This document shows positions 1 to 6,330 of a stretch of 7,432 bases of DNA, one piece after another. The stretch is from an uncultured Acidobacteriota bacterium. Lineage in GTDB: Bacteria > Acidobacteriota > Vicinamibacteria > Vicinamibacterales > SCN-69-37. Below the pieces are notes generated by a model. It was given only the letters and a program-made list of their open reading frames with translations. It made no database searches and had not been told where the DNA came from. The stretch is from assembly GCA_937880585.1 (NCBI GenBank), contig CALFMR010000399.1, positions 1 to 7,432 on the forward strand, given 5' to 3'. A program made the translations under genes and the position numbers. Position 1 is the first letter of the stretch. Each line of letters opens with the position of its first letter.

Positions 1-378
1 TCCGCAGCCGTGGCGGCAGAGCCAGCAACACCGGCAGCACAATCAGCAGGTTGGCGTACTGGGCAAAGGGCCTGAGGTCCGCGACGAAGGGCGGCGTCAG
101 CACCGTGACGATTTCGCCTCCAGGCCGGCCGCGAGGCTCGGTGCGGCTGACCACCAGGGGCACGCCCTCGGCCCGCAACATGACGGTGGCGCCCTTGAAG
201 CCCACGGCCGAGGACGAGAGCGCATGCGCCCCGGGGTCGGTCGCGCCGCGCAGCTCCGGCGCATAGGCGGCCAGCACGGCCAGCCCGGCGAAGGACACCA
301 GGCCCACGACCACCAGCGCGAGGATGGTGCGCGGCGGAAGGCTGGGGCCGGATTGGCCGCGGAGTCCGCGGCGCTCAA
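1..378 (-). CDS. DUF4350-like membrane protein, 3' partial, with apparent frameshift
   Basis: This gene has no experimentally known role that I can name; DUF4350 proteins commonly sit next to DUF4129, MoxR-type ATPase and DUF58 genes. A TTG start at 378-376 overlaps the upstream TGA and has a strong GGAGGG site 6 nt before it. The first 14 codons read M-SAADSAANPAPAF, and then the frame turns into Arg/Trp-rich nonsense. In the next frame the sequence is sensible: PPRTILALVVVGLVSFAGLA (a transmembrane segment), then YAPELRG, a stretch with GFKGATVMLRAEGVPLVVSR, a VLTPP motif and LLIVLPVLLALPP at the window edge. One extra C in the TTCC run at 336-339 would join the two frames exactly (PAF-PPRTIL). 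The DUF4350 call rests on the RAEG-P, VLTPP and VLP pattern plus the neighbour, so it is moderate. The 3' end lies outside the window. Confidence 0.6.
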
Positions 379-992
379 GACCAGCCCTCCGAGAAGGCGA
401 AGGCCTCGTAGTCGCTGCGGGCGTGGACGAAGTCCTGCTGATCCGCCGGACGCCCGCCGAAGAAGCTGCGCTCCACCCGTTCGGCGATGCGCGCGAAGGC
501 GGTGCGGGCCGACGCCGGCATCTGGTCGAGGCCGGCGATGTCGCGGCTGGTGAGGGCGGGCCGCACCAGGCCGGGCCGACGGCCGGCGAGGTCGTCGATG
601 CTGCGGAACAGCAGGATGTGGACGGCCTCGCCGAAACGGCCGCCGGCCGCCAGGGCGTCGGCTTCCTCCAGCAGGGCGCGGGCCTGTTCGCGGTCCGGCC
701 GCCAGTCGGCGGGCGGCGCCGGCGCGCGGACCTTGCGGAAGCGGGTTTCCACGATCTCGCGGACCACGAACCAGGCGATCAACGCCACCGCCAGGACCAC
801 GCCGCCCCAGAACAGGAACTTCATGACCGGCGCGAGACCCGCCAGAAAACGCAGGAAGCCGTCGAGCCAGGCCGGTGGCTCCGGCGGCGGCGGCGCGGCC
901 TGAAAGTCGAGTTGCAGGCCGCGCGTATGGCGCAGCGCCTGGTGCGCCGCCGCCAACTTCTGTTCCGACGCGGTGAAGGCGTCCGACGCCAC
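375..992 (-). CDS. DUF4129 domain membrane protein
   Basis: This is a 205-residue membrane protein of unknown function. DUF4129 is often found in clusters with MoxR ATPases, DUF58 and transglutaminase-like proteins. The N-terminus (FTASEQKLAAAHQALRHT) precedes a Pro-rich linker. A transmembrane helix follows at about residues 58-79 (FLFWGGVVLAVALIAWFVV). The C-terminal cytoplasmic helical region holds the recognisable DUF4129 pattern: LTSRDI at about residues 147-152, RIAERVERSFFGG at about 168-180, and YEAFAFSEGWS at the end. I chose the GTG at 992-990 because GAGGGGGA lies just upstream. An in-frame GTG at 1013 would add seven residues (MKGEGDL) but has no ribosome site, and those codons themselves form the Shine-Dalgarno. 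The stop TGA overlaps the TTG of the next gene, so they form an operon. Codon use is CTG-rich like the rest of the left part. Confidence 0.8.
   Translation of the reverse strand: MASDAFTASEQKLAAAHQALRHTRGLQLDFQAAPPPPEPPAWLDGFLRFLAGLAPVMKFLFWGGVVLAVALIAWFVVREIVETRFRKVRAPAPPADWRPDREQARALLEEADALAAGGRFGEAVHILLFRSIDDLAGRRPGLVRPALTSRDIAGLDQMPASARTAFARIAERVERSFFGGRPADQQDFVHARSDYEAFAFSEGWS
385..390 (-). promoter_or_regulatory. Shine-Dalgarno GGAGGG for the DUF4350-like gene
   Basis: On the minus strand GGAGGG lies inside the last codons of the DUF4129 gene, 6 nt before the TTG at 378-376. It decides the unusual TTG start and implies that the two genes are translated from one transcript with an overlapping TTGA stop/start. 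Confidence 0.7.
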
Positions 993-1041
993 CAAGTCCC
1001 CCTCGCCCTTCACAGCCGAACAGGCGCGAGCGAGCGCGAGC

Positions 1042-1118
1042 CTAGTGTGCTGGATTTGAAATTCGCCTGCTTACTAGATCAGGCTCGGAGCGAACTTCAA
1101 ATCCAAGAAGCACACTAG
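1042..1118. repeat. Imperfect palindrome, copy 1 (REP-like intergenic element)
   Basis: The left arm 1042-1066 begins CTAGTGTGCTGGATTTGAA. The right arm 1090-1118 ends GCACACTAG, and its reverse complement matches the left arm with one mismatch and a 3-nt gap. A smaller inner stem, GCCTG (1065-1069) with CAGGC (1080-1084), can form within the loop. The element sits between two minus-strand genes, about 50 bp upstream of the DUF4129 start. Its design (TAGTGT, then GGATTTGAA, then TTCGC) matches copy 2. It could act as a dispersed REP-type repeat or as part of the terminator for the lipoprotein gene. Together with copy 2 it accounts for most of the 233-bp gap at 1014-1246, where I see no gene. 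Confidence 0.75.
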
Positions 1119-1132
1119 AAACATACACTTGC

Positions 1133-1206
1133 CAGTGTCCTCATCGATTCCGAAGTTCGCCCGAGCCCGCCACAAACGCTTGCGAACTTCGGGATCGGGA
1201 CACTAG
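1133..1206. repeat. Imperfect palindrome, copy 2, tandem relative of copy 1
   Basis: The left arm 1133-1160 (CAGTGTCC, then GATTCCGAAGTTCGC) pairs with the right arm 1182-1206 (GCGAACTTCGGGATCGG, then GACACTAG). Pairing is near perfect apart from a small indel. The arms share the TAGTGT ends and the GAAGTTCGC inner edge with copy 1, so the two are members of one repeat family. The right arm of copy 1 (1083-1098, with GAGCGAACTTC) can also pair with the left arm of copy 2 (1152-1166), so the two elements could fold together as well as separately. It lies about 40 bp beyond the stop of the lipoprotein gene. Confidence 0.75.
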
Positions 1207-1246
1207 CAGCGCGAACGACAGCCGCGAAGCGCCGGAATGGCTCGCC

Positions 1247-1702
1247 CTAACCCGTCGGCAGCATCGCCACCACCGAGTTGGTCTTGGCGATGAATTTCAC
1301 GCCCTTCAGGTGATCGGCCGGATAGCCCGGCCAGCCGTTCTTGATGGTGATCGGCGTGGTGGCGGCCGCGCCCGGGGTCGCCGGCTTGTCGGCCACCACA
1401 TCCACCTCGTAGACGCCGTCCTGCGGCGCGCCGGCGTTGATCCGCGGCAGGAGGGCGGCATTGGTGTAGCCGGGCATGCCGACCTCGCCGGTGACATCGA
1501 CCTCCAGCGTGCCGGGTTTGCCGACCTTGATCGTCGCGGTGTCGATCTTCGAGATCAACTCCTGGCCCGCATACATCTGTTGCGAACGGGCCGTGTCCTT
1601 GGGCGGCGGCGGCGCGGCGGCCACCGCGGCGGTTTTGGATGAGTCACAAGCTGAAAGGCCGAGAACGGCGACGAGGCCGGCGGCCAGGATCACGCTACGC
1701 AT
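1247..1702 (-). CDS. Small secreted lipoprotein of unknown function
   Basis: This is a 151-residue predicted lipoprotein. The start ATG at 1702-1700 has GGAGG about 7 nt upstream; a longer in-frame reading from 1741 lacks such a site and would bury the signal peptide. The N-terminus MRSVILAAGLVAVLGLSAC is a classic type II signal peptide with lipobox LSAC, giving a lipidated Cys at residue 19. An Ala/Pro linker with PPPP follows at about 30-34. The mature part contains ATIKVGKPGTLEVDVTGEV, then GYTNAALLPRI and YEVDVVADKP, and is probably a beta-rich periplasmic fold. I do not recognise a named family; similar small lipoproteins occur in Caulobacterales. The gene runs divergently from the GH3 gene and has the two palindromes downstream. 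Confidence 0.75.
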   Translation of the reverse strand: MRSVILAAGLVAVLGLSACDSSKTAAVAAAPPPPKDTARSQQMYAGQELISKIDTATIKVGKPGTLEVDVTGEVGMPGYTNAALLPRINAGAPQDGVYEVDVVADKPATPGAAATTPITIKNGWPGYPADHLKGVKFIAKTNSVVAMLPTG

Positions 1703-1838
1703 GGAGTCCTCCCCGATTCCTATTGACGTCAGGGTGCCCACGGTCGCGCCTGCGCCGCAAGCCTCGTGCCGCGATGTGTTGGTGGCGGGCGCGGGCTTGG
1801 GCTAGGACTCGTCCCATTGGGGATGCGGAGGGCGGGCG
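1703..1838. promoter_or_regulatory. Divergent intergenic region with TGACGTCA palindrome
   Basis: This 136-bp space separates the lipoprotein gene (minus) from the GH3 gene (plus), so promoters for both should lie here. The clearest element is the perfect 8-bp palindrome TGACGTCA at 1724-1731, which is 22 bp before the lipoprotein ATG and could be an operator. TTGACG at 1723-1728 resembles a -35 box for the plus strand, but I see no good -10 at the right spacing. The ribosome site of the GH3 gene (GGAGGG, 1827-1832) closes the region. Confidence 0.3.
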
Positions 1839-2486
1839 ATGCGGGGCGGATTGAAGGCTGGGGCCTGCGCGGCGGCCCTGTCGCTGGCGTTGCCCGGGCT
1901 GGCGACGGCCGCGCAACCCGCGCAGGCCTGGATGAACGCCAAGCTCAGCCCCGACCGGCGAGCCGACCTGGTGATGGCCCAGATGACGCTGGACGAGCAG
2001 ATCGCCCTGCTGCACGGCGACTTCCCCGGTTTCATGCCCAAGCGGCCGCCGGGGGTGCAGATCTCGGCGGGCTATGTGGCGGGCCTGCCGCGGCTGGGGA
2101 TTCCGGCCCTCACCGAAAGCGACGCCAGCCTTGGCGTGGCCAACGCCCGGCGGGGCGACAAGGACGACGCCACGGCCCTGCCTTCCGGGCTGGCGCTGGC
2201 GGCCACCTGGGACGCCAAGACCGCTTTCGACAGCGGGGCGATGATCGGCAAGGAGGCGCGGCAGAAGGGGTTCAACGTATTGCTGGCCGGTGGCGTCAAC
2301 CTGCTGCGCGACCCGCGCAACGGGCGGAACTTCGAATACCTCGGCGAGGACCCGCTGCTGGCCGGGACCCTGGCGGGCGCCGCGATCCGGGGCATCCAGT
2401 CCAACCACATCGTCTCCACCACCAAGCACTTCGCCCTCAACGACCAGGAGAGCGGGCGGATGGTGCTGAGCGCCGAGATCGACGGG
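1839..2486 (+). other. GH3 beta-glucosidase segment, truncated at its 3' end
   Basis: GH3 enzymes release terminal beta-linked sugars by a retaining mechanism. The signal peptide covers about residues 1-24 (ALSLALPGLATA, cleavage after an A-T-A triplet), so the full enzyme would be periplasmic. GH3 marks seen in order are VMAQMTLDEQIALLHGD (about 45-61), GLPRLGIPALTESDASLGVA (about 82-100), RDPRNGRNFEYLGEDP (157-172, substrate-binding region) and KHFALNDQE (196-204, with the conserved Lys-His). The segment ends shortly after LSAEID, where GH3 proteins normally continue with a motif like ALRESDLLAFE. The nucleophile Asp (SDW-type motif) and the C-terminal sandwich domain are absent, so this piece cannot be active. 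A normal GH3 protein of this kind would be about 700 residues or longer. Confidence 0.85.
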
Positions 2487-3446
2487 GCGGTGGGCGCGGG
2501 GAATGCGCCCAGCGCCGCGTGCCTCGCCGGCGTCACGCGCGTCGAGGTCGTCACCGTGCCCTGGCTCGCGCGCGACGGCCAGGCCGACGCCTGGCCGTCG
2601 CTCGTCGCCAAGGCGCGCGCCTGGCGCGCGCGCCGCTATGACGTCGTCGTCAACTTCGAGCCCGACGTCCGCAGCAACTTCCTCGCCTGGCTCTCGGGCG
2701 CGCCGCGCCGCGTCGGCTACGGCACGGGCGGCGGTGCCGCGTTCCTCACCGACGCGGCTGATTACGCGCCGGCGGACCACGTGTCGGTGAACGCGCGGCG
2801 ACTGGTCGCCCGCGCCGCGGGCCGGGCCGACGGGCCGGCCCCGGCGGCACGGACGACACGGCTCGTGCTGCCGGATGACGCCGTCCGGCGAGCGCGCGCG
2901 CTCGTCGGCGGCGCCAGCCGGCCGCTCGTCGGCATTCATGCGAGCGGCGGCCGGGCGTCGAAACAGTGGCATCTCGACCGGTTCGCGGCCGCCGCGCGCG
3001 CGATCGTGCGCGCGCGCGGCGGCACGATCGTCCTCACCGGCACGGACGCCGACCGGCCGCTGGTCGACGCGGTCCGCGCCGGCCTCGCGGACGATCCGAC
3101 GATCGATGCGGCCGGCGCGCTCGATCTGCCGTCGCTCGCGGCACTCCTTGCCGAGCTCGACGTCCTCGTCACCGGCGACACCGGTCCCATGCACCTCGCC
3201 GCCGCCGTCGACACACCCGTCGTCGCGCTCTTCGGTCCGTCCGACCCGGCGCGCTACGGCCCGCGCGCGCGGGCCGAGCGCATCCTCCGCGTCGATCTGC
3301 CCTGCAGTCCGTGCGGTCTCGTGCGCCTGCCGCCCGAACGCTGCCGCGGCCATGTCCCCGAGTGTCTCGACCGCATCGGCGTGGACGAGGTCGCCGCCGC
3401 TGCGATCGCGCTTCTCGACGAGGTTCGTCAGGAGTCACGGTCCTAG
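1839..3446 (+). CDS. Chimeric open frame: GH3 glucosidase N-terminus joined to GT9 glycosyltransferase
   Basis: One uninterrupted 535-codon frame starts at an ATG with GGAGGG 6 nt upstream and ends at TAG. Residues 1 to about 217 are a secreted GH3 glycoside hydrolase; residues from about 218 to 535 are a GT9 heptosyltransferase-like enzyme. The GH3 part lacks its catalytic nucleophile region and whole C-terminal domain. The GT9 part lacks roughly its first 40 residues, including the start of its first Rossmann fold. A signal peptide would also send a nucleotide-sugar enzyme to the periplasm, away from its donor. Codon style changes at the same point (Leu mostly CTG before, mostly CTC after). 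I infer an assembly chimera or recombination scar rather than a true fusion protein. The two parts are described separately below. Confidence 0.7.
   Translation: MRGGLKAGACAAALSLALPGLATAAQPAQAWMNAKLSPDRRADLVMAQMTLDEQIALLHGDFPGFMPKRPPGVQISAGYVAGLPRLGIPALTESDASLGVANARRGDKDDATALPSGLALAATWDAKTAFDSGAMIGKEARQKGFNVLLAGGVNLLRDPRNGRNFEYLGEDPLLAGTLAGAAIRGIQSNHIVSTTKHFALNDQESGRMVLSAEIDGAVGAGNAPSAACLAGVTRVEVVTVPWLARDGQADAWPSLVAKARAWRARRYDVVVNFEPDVRSNFLAWLSGAPRRVGYGTGGGAAFLTDAADYAPADHVSVNARRLVARAAGRADGPAPAARTTRLVLPDDAVRRARALVGGASRPLVGIHASGGRASKQWHLDRFAAAARAIVRARGGTIVLTGTDADRPLVDAVRAGLADDPTIDAAGALDLPSLAALLAELDVLVTGDTGPMHLAAAVDTPVVALFGPSDPARYGPRARAERILRVDLPCSPCGLVRLPPERCRGHVPECLDRIGVDEVAAAAIALLDEVRQESRS
2484..2498. 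other. Probable chimera junction
   Basis: The last clear GH3 codon is D215 (2481-2483). The first clear GT9 context is V-G-A-G-N-A-P at 2490-2510. The sequence between is only G and C with one T, so the exact breakpoint is ambiguous, and the short repeated GCGGGG/GCGGTGGGCGCGGGG text could have supported a false overlap. Gene content, codon choice and apparent taxonomy all change here. Confidence 0.7.
2490..3446 (+). other. GT9 heptosyltransferase-family glycosyltransferase, 5' truncated
   Basis: GT9 enzymes (WaaC/WaaF-like) move heptose or similar sugars from a nucleotide donor onto LPS core or another glycan, in the cytoplasm at the inner membrane. Visible parts (numbered on the joined frame) are the end of the N-terminal Rossmann fold with VTRVEVVTVPWLAR, YDVVVNFEPDVRSN (about 267-280) and RRVGYG; the donor-domain start LVGIHASGGRASKQW; the hallmark TGDTGPMHLAAA (445-456); LFGPSDPARYGP (464-475); and a CSPC...C...C cluster (C489, C492, C502, C509) typical of GT9 proteins. 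About 40 N-terminal residues, with the usual initial beta-strand and glycine turn, are missing at the junction. The stop TAG directly abuts the next ATG, which indicates an operon. The precise sugar cannot be told. Confidence 0.85.
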
Positions 3447-5288
3447 ATGCGCGGCGCGGTCACGTGCATCGGCGCGGGCGGTCACGATCATCGGACATCG
3501 TTCGACTCGCTGCTCACCGCCGATCGCCGCGAGGCGGTTCGTCAGACGGCCGGCGACTGGATCAAGCGCCTGCGTCTCGTGCGTTACGGCGACGAGACGA
3601 TGCGCGAGCGGTTCCGGTATCGCGGCGACTCGCTCTGGTGGTTCACCGAGATCTACCTGCACAAGATGCGGCGCCTCGAAACGGCCATCGCCACGATTGC
3701 GGCGCTCGATGCCGCGATCACCGCCGATGCGCCGGCACGGCTCGTCGTTCAGGCATCCGATCCCGTCGTGCGCGAAGCAGCCGCTGCGTTCGGCGCCGCG
3801 CGGCGGCTGCCGGTCGACTTCGACGGCGCGGCCGATCGCGCGCCCAGCCGCTGGTGGACGAGCCGTCTCGTCAAGTGGAGCGCGTCGCTCTCGCGCGTCC
3901 GTTCGCGTCCGCAGCTCGCTGTGCCCCGGGGCGCGCGCGTCGCCGCGTTCGTCCACACGGCCTTCTGGCGCGCCGGCCGAGACGACGAGGCGGCGGAACG
4001 GTACGTGGGGCCGATCCTCGACGCGCTCCGCGCGCGCATTGGCGACGCGATCGCGTACGTCGGCGTGGGCCCGCGCCGCAACTTCCGCGCGCGGCGTTGG
4101 TGGGATCCCGTCGTCGCCGCGGGAAGTGATCGACCTCGCGTCGTGCCCGTCGAGCAGCTCGCCTCGCGCGCCGCACTGCGCGACGCGTTCGCGCTATGGG
4201 ATCGGCGCGACGCGCTCGCGCGCGAGATCACGGCCGGCGCCGCGATCCGCGAGGCCGCCGTCGTCGACGGCTGCGATCTGTGGCCCGTGCTCGCACGCGA
4301 GCTCGAGGACGCGGCGCGCGTGCAGTGGCCATGGTCGGCGCGCGCGATGGACGAAGCCGGCGCCGCGATCGATGTCCTCGGCCCGGACGTCGTCCTCACC
4401 TATGCCGAAGCCGGCGGATGGGGCCGCGCGATCGTGCTCGAAGCGCGGCGGCGCGGCGTGCCGTCGGCTGGCGCGCAGCACGGCTTCATCTATCGCCACT
4501 GGCTCAACTACCGCCACGAGCCCGACGAGATCGCGCCCGACGCGACCGGCGCCGGAGGATTCCCGCATCCGACGAAGACGCTCGTCTTCGATCGCTATGC
4601 GGCCGCCGATCTCGAACGGCGCGGACATCTACCCGCGGCGTCGATCGAGGTGACCGGCAGCCCGACGCTCGACGCGCTCGCCGCCCAGGTACGCGCGCAG
4701 TCGACCGATGACCGTGCCGAGTTGCGCCGGACGCTCGGCGTGCCAGTCGACGGCGCGCTGGCCGTCGTCGCGGCGAAGTTCAGCGAGATCAGGGACGAAC
4801 TGCCGTCGCTTTTCGCGGCCGTGGTCGCGCGCCCATCGCTCCGGCTCGTGGTCAAGACGCATCCGGCCGAGACGCCGGACGGCTATCGCGCGCTCGCGGC
4901 CGGCCTCTCGAACATCGCCGTGGCGGGAGCGGACGCCGACTTGGCGCGGCTCATCGGCTCTGCCGACGCGATCGTCACGATGAACTCGACGGTGGCGATC
5001 GACGGCCTCGTGCTCGGCGTCCCGGCGCTCGTCGTCGGGCTGCCCAACAACCTGACGCCGTTCGTCGACGCCGGCGCCATGCGCGGGGCCGATCGCGACT
5101 CGGTCGGCGAGGCGCTCGACGCGCTCCTGTATGATCGGCAGGCGCGGGCGGCTCAGATGGCTGCGGCCGCTCGATTTGCCTCGCAATTCGCGATGCAGGC
5201 CGATGGACGCGCCGCCGCGCGCGCCGCCGAGGCCATCCTCGCGCTCACGGCCGGCGACGGCTCGCCGGCCCGTTCCGAGATCTCATGA
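3447..5288 (+). CDS. Large GT-B-like glycosyltransferase with unfamiliar N-terminal half
   Basis: This 613-residue protein lacks an obvious signal peptide or membrane helix and is likely cytoplasmic. The ATG follows the GT9 stop with no gap; CAGGAG lies about 12 nt upstream, farther than usual. The N-terminal region (about 1-125) has a Trp/Tyr-rich block, RGDSLWWFTEIYLHKMRRLE (59-78), that I cannot assign to a family. The middle (about 165-300) may contain a Rossmann-like strand (VAAFVHTAFW). The C-terminal half looks like a GT-B fold of the capsule/CDP-glycerol-transferase type: PDVVLTYAEAGGWGRA (313-328), GAQHGFIYRHW (342-352), EVTGSPTLDAL (401-411), VVKTHPAE (468-475) and SADAIVTMNSTVAIDGLVLG (505-524). 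From family knowledge, the HPAE and MNST regions would bind the donor nucleotide sugar. Its place between a GT9 gene and an epimerase gene supports a role in surface polysaccharide synthesis. Donor and acceptor are unknown. Confidence 0.7.
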   Translation: MRGAVTCIGAGGHDHRTSFDSLLTADRREAVRQTAGDWIKRLRLVRYGDETMRERFRYRGDSLWWFTEIYLHKMRRLETAIATIAALDAAITADAPARLVVQASDPVVREAAAAFGAARRLPVDFDGAADRAPSRWWTSRLVKWSASLSRVRSRPQLAVPRGARVAAFVHTAFWRAGRDDEAAERYVGPILDALRARIGDAIAYVGVGPRRNFRARRWWDPVVAAGSDRPRVVPVEQLASRAALRDAFALWDRRDALAREITAGAAIREAAVVDGCDLWPVLARELEDAARVQWPWSARAMDEAGAAIDVLGPDVVLTYAEAGGWGRAIVLEARRRGVPSAGAQHGFIYRHWLNYRHEPDEIAPDATGAGGFPHPTKTLVFDRYAAADLERRGHLPAASIEVTGSPTLDALAAQVRAQSTDDRAELRRTLGVPVDGALAVVAAKFSEIRDELPSLFAAVVARPSLRLVVKTHPAETPDGYRALAAGLSNIAVAGADADLARLIGSADAIVTMNSTVAIDGLVLGVPALVVGLPNNLTPFVDAGAMRGADRDSVGEALDALLYDRQARAAQMAAAARFASQFAMQADGRAAARAAEAILALTAGDGSPARSEIS

Positions 5289-5331
5289 CGCACCTTTGTC
5301 TTTCAGAGTCCGCCGGCGTGCGGCGCCGTTC

Positions 5332-6315
5332 ATGAACGTCCTTCTGACCGGGGGCGCCGGATTCGTCGGATCGCATCTGGCCGAAGCGCTGCTCGCGCGC
5401 GGCCATCGCGTCACGGCCCTCGACGATCTGTCCACCGGATCGATGACGAACGTCGCGCATCTCGCCGGCCGGCCCGACTTCACGCTCGTCGTCGACACGG
5501 TCACGAACGAGACCGTGATGGCGGATCTCATCGACCGGGCGGACGTCGTCTTTCACCTGGCGGCCGCTGTCGGCGTGAAGCTCATCGTCGAGGCGCCGGT
5601 CCGCACGATCGAGACGAACGTGCACGGCACCGAGACCGTGCTGCGGCACGCGAGCCGCAAGGGCATCCTGACGGTCATCTTTTCGACGTCCGAGGTCTAC
5701 GGCAAGAGCACGGCCGTGCCGTTCGTCGAGGGCGCCGATCTCGTGATGGGCCCGACCGTCAAGCATCGCTGGGCGTACGCGTGCAGCAAAGCGATCGACG
5801 AGTTCCTCGCGCTCGCCTATCACCGCGAGCGCAAGCTGCCCGTCATCGTCGTGCGGCTCTTCAACACCGTGGGTCCGCGACAGACCGGGCGCTACGGCAT
5901 GGTCATTCCGACGTTCGTCCGCCAGGCGCTCGCCGGCGATCCGATCACCGTCTTTGGCGACGGAAGGCAGCAGCGGTCGTTCACCTATGTCGGCGACGTC
6001 GTCGACGGGCTCCTGCGGCTCATGGCCGAGCCGCGCGCCGTCGGCGAGGTGTTCAACATCGGCAACCCCGAAGAAATCTCCATCGGCGATCTCGCCCAAC
6101 GCGTGCGCACGCTCACCGGCAGCGCTTCGGAGATTGTCCTCATCCCGTACGACCAGGCCTATGAAGCCGGATTCGAGGACATGCCGCGGCGCGTGCCGAG
6201 CCTCGAGAAGATTCACGGCCTCGTCGGCTATCGGCCGACGGTGCGCCTCGACGAGATCCTCGAGCGAGTCATTGCCCACGAGCGGGCGGCCGTGCCCGTG
6301 GCGCATCGGCCATAA
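5332..6315 (+). CDS. Extended SDR NAD-dependent nucleotide-sugar epimerase/dehydratase
   Basis: This 327-residue enzyme probably epimerises or dehydrates an NDP-sugar (UDP-glucose 4-epimerase / dTDP-glucose dehydratase superfamily) in the cytoplasm, feeding the neighbouring transferases. The ATG at 5332 places the cofactor motif GGAGFVGSH at residues 7-15, as expected; the frame is open farther upstream, but those residues overlap the previous gene and lack family similarity. Other marks are DDLSTG (31-36), FHLAAAVGV (74-82), FSTSEVYG (117-124), the catalytic YACSK (Y149, K153), RLFNTVGPRQTGRYGMVIP (175-193) and GDGRQQRSFTYVGDVV (209-224), with FNIGNPEEIS near the C-terminal substrate domain. 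Length is normal and no key residue is missing. The ribosome site is weak, so translation may depend on coupling to the gene ending 43 nt upstream. The exact substrate is not readable. Confidence 0.85.
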   Translation: MNVLLTGGAGFVGSHLAEALLARGHRVTALDDLSTGSMTNVAHLAGRPDFTLVVDTVTNETVMADLIDRADVVFHLAAAVGVKLIVEAPVRTIETNVHGTETVLRHASRKGILTVIFSTSEVYGKSTAVPFVEGADLVMGPTVKHRWAYACSKAIDEFLALAYHRERKLPVIVVRLFNTVGPRQTGRYGMVIPTFVRQALAGDPITVFGDGRQQRSFTYVGDVVDGLLRLMAEPRAVGEVFNIGNPEEISIGDLAQRVRTLTGSASEIVLIPYDQAYEAGFEDMPRRVPSLEKIHGLVGYRPTVRLDEILERVIAHERAAVPVAHRP

Positions 6316-6317
6316 TC

Positions 6318-6323
6318 GAAGGA
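6318..6323 (+). promoter_or_regulatory. Shine-Dalgarno GAAGGA selecting the radical SAM start
   Basis: GAAGGA ends 7 nt before the GTG at 6331, which is ideal spacing. The other in-frame GTG at 6325 would have only 1 nt of spacing. The site begins 3 nt after the epimerase stop codon. Confidence 0.55.
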
Positions 6324-6330
6324 CGTGGCC

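Noticed and set aside
1042..1206. CRISPR array or transposon ends
   Set aside because: There are only two palindromic units with diverged centres, no regular spacers, no transposase nearby and no clear target-site duplication.
2988..3030. Strong inverted repeats inside the GT9 segment (GCCGCCGCGCGCGCG with its complement, and CGATCGTGC with GCACGATCG)
   Set aside because: They fall in codons for an Ala/Arg helix (AAARAIVRARGG) in a region dense in CGCG, so codon choice explains them; no regulatory role is supported.
1695..3353. A 552-codon open frame on the minus strand opposite the GH3/GT9 frame
   Set aside because: It crosses the apparent chimera junction, covers the whole divergent promoter region and has low-complexity Arg/Gly/Ala content; it is a shadow frame.
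1839..3446. A genuine bifunctional GH3-GT9 fusion enzyme
   Set aside because: The GH3 part lacks its nucleophile and the GT9 part lacks its N-terminal fold start. The signal peptide would place a nucleotide-sugar enzyme outside the cytoplasm.
2875..4653. A 592-codon plus-strand open frame overlapping the GT9 and GT-B-like genes
   Set aside because: Its translation is almost all Ser, Arg, Ala and Pro, typical of the wrong frame in a gene with GC-rich third positions.
5131..5331. An N-terminal extension of the epimerase by 67 codons
   Set aside because: The added residues are Arg/Pro-rich, overlap the preceding gene and sit before a standard NAD-binding N-terminus at 5332.
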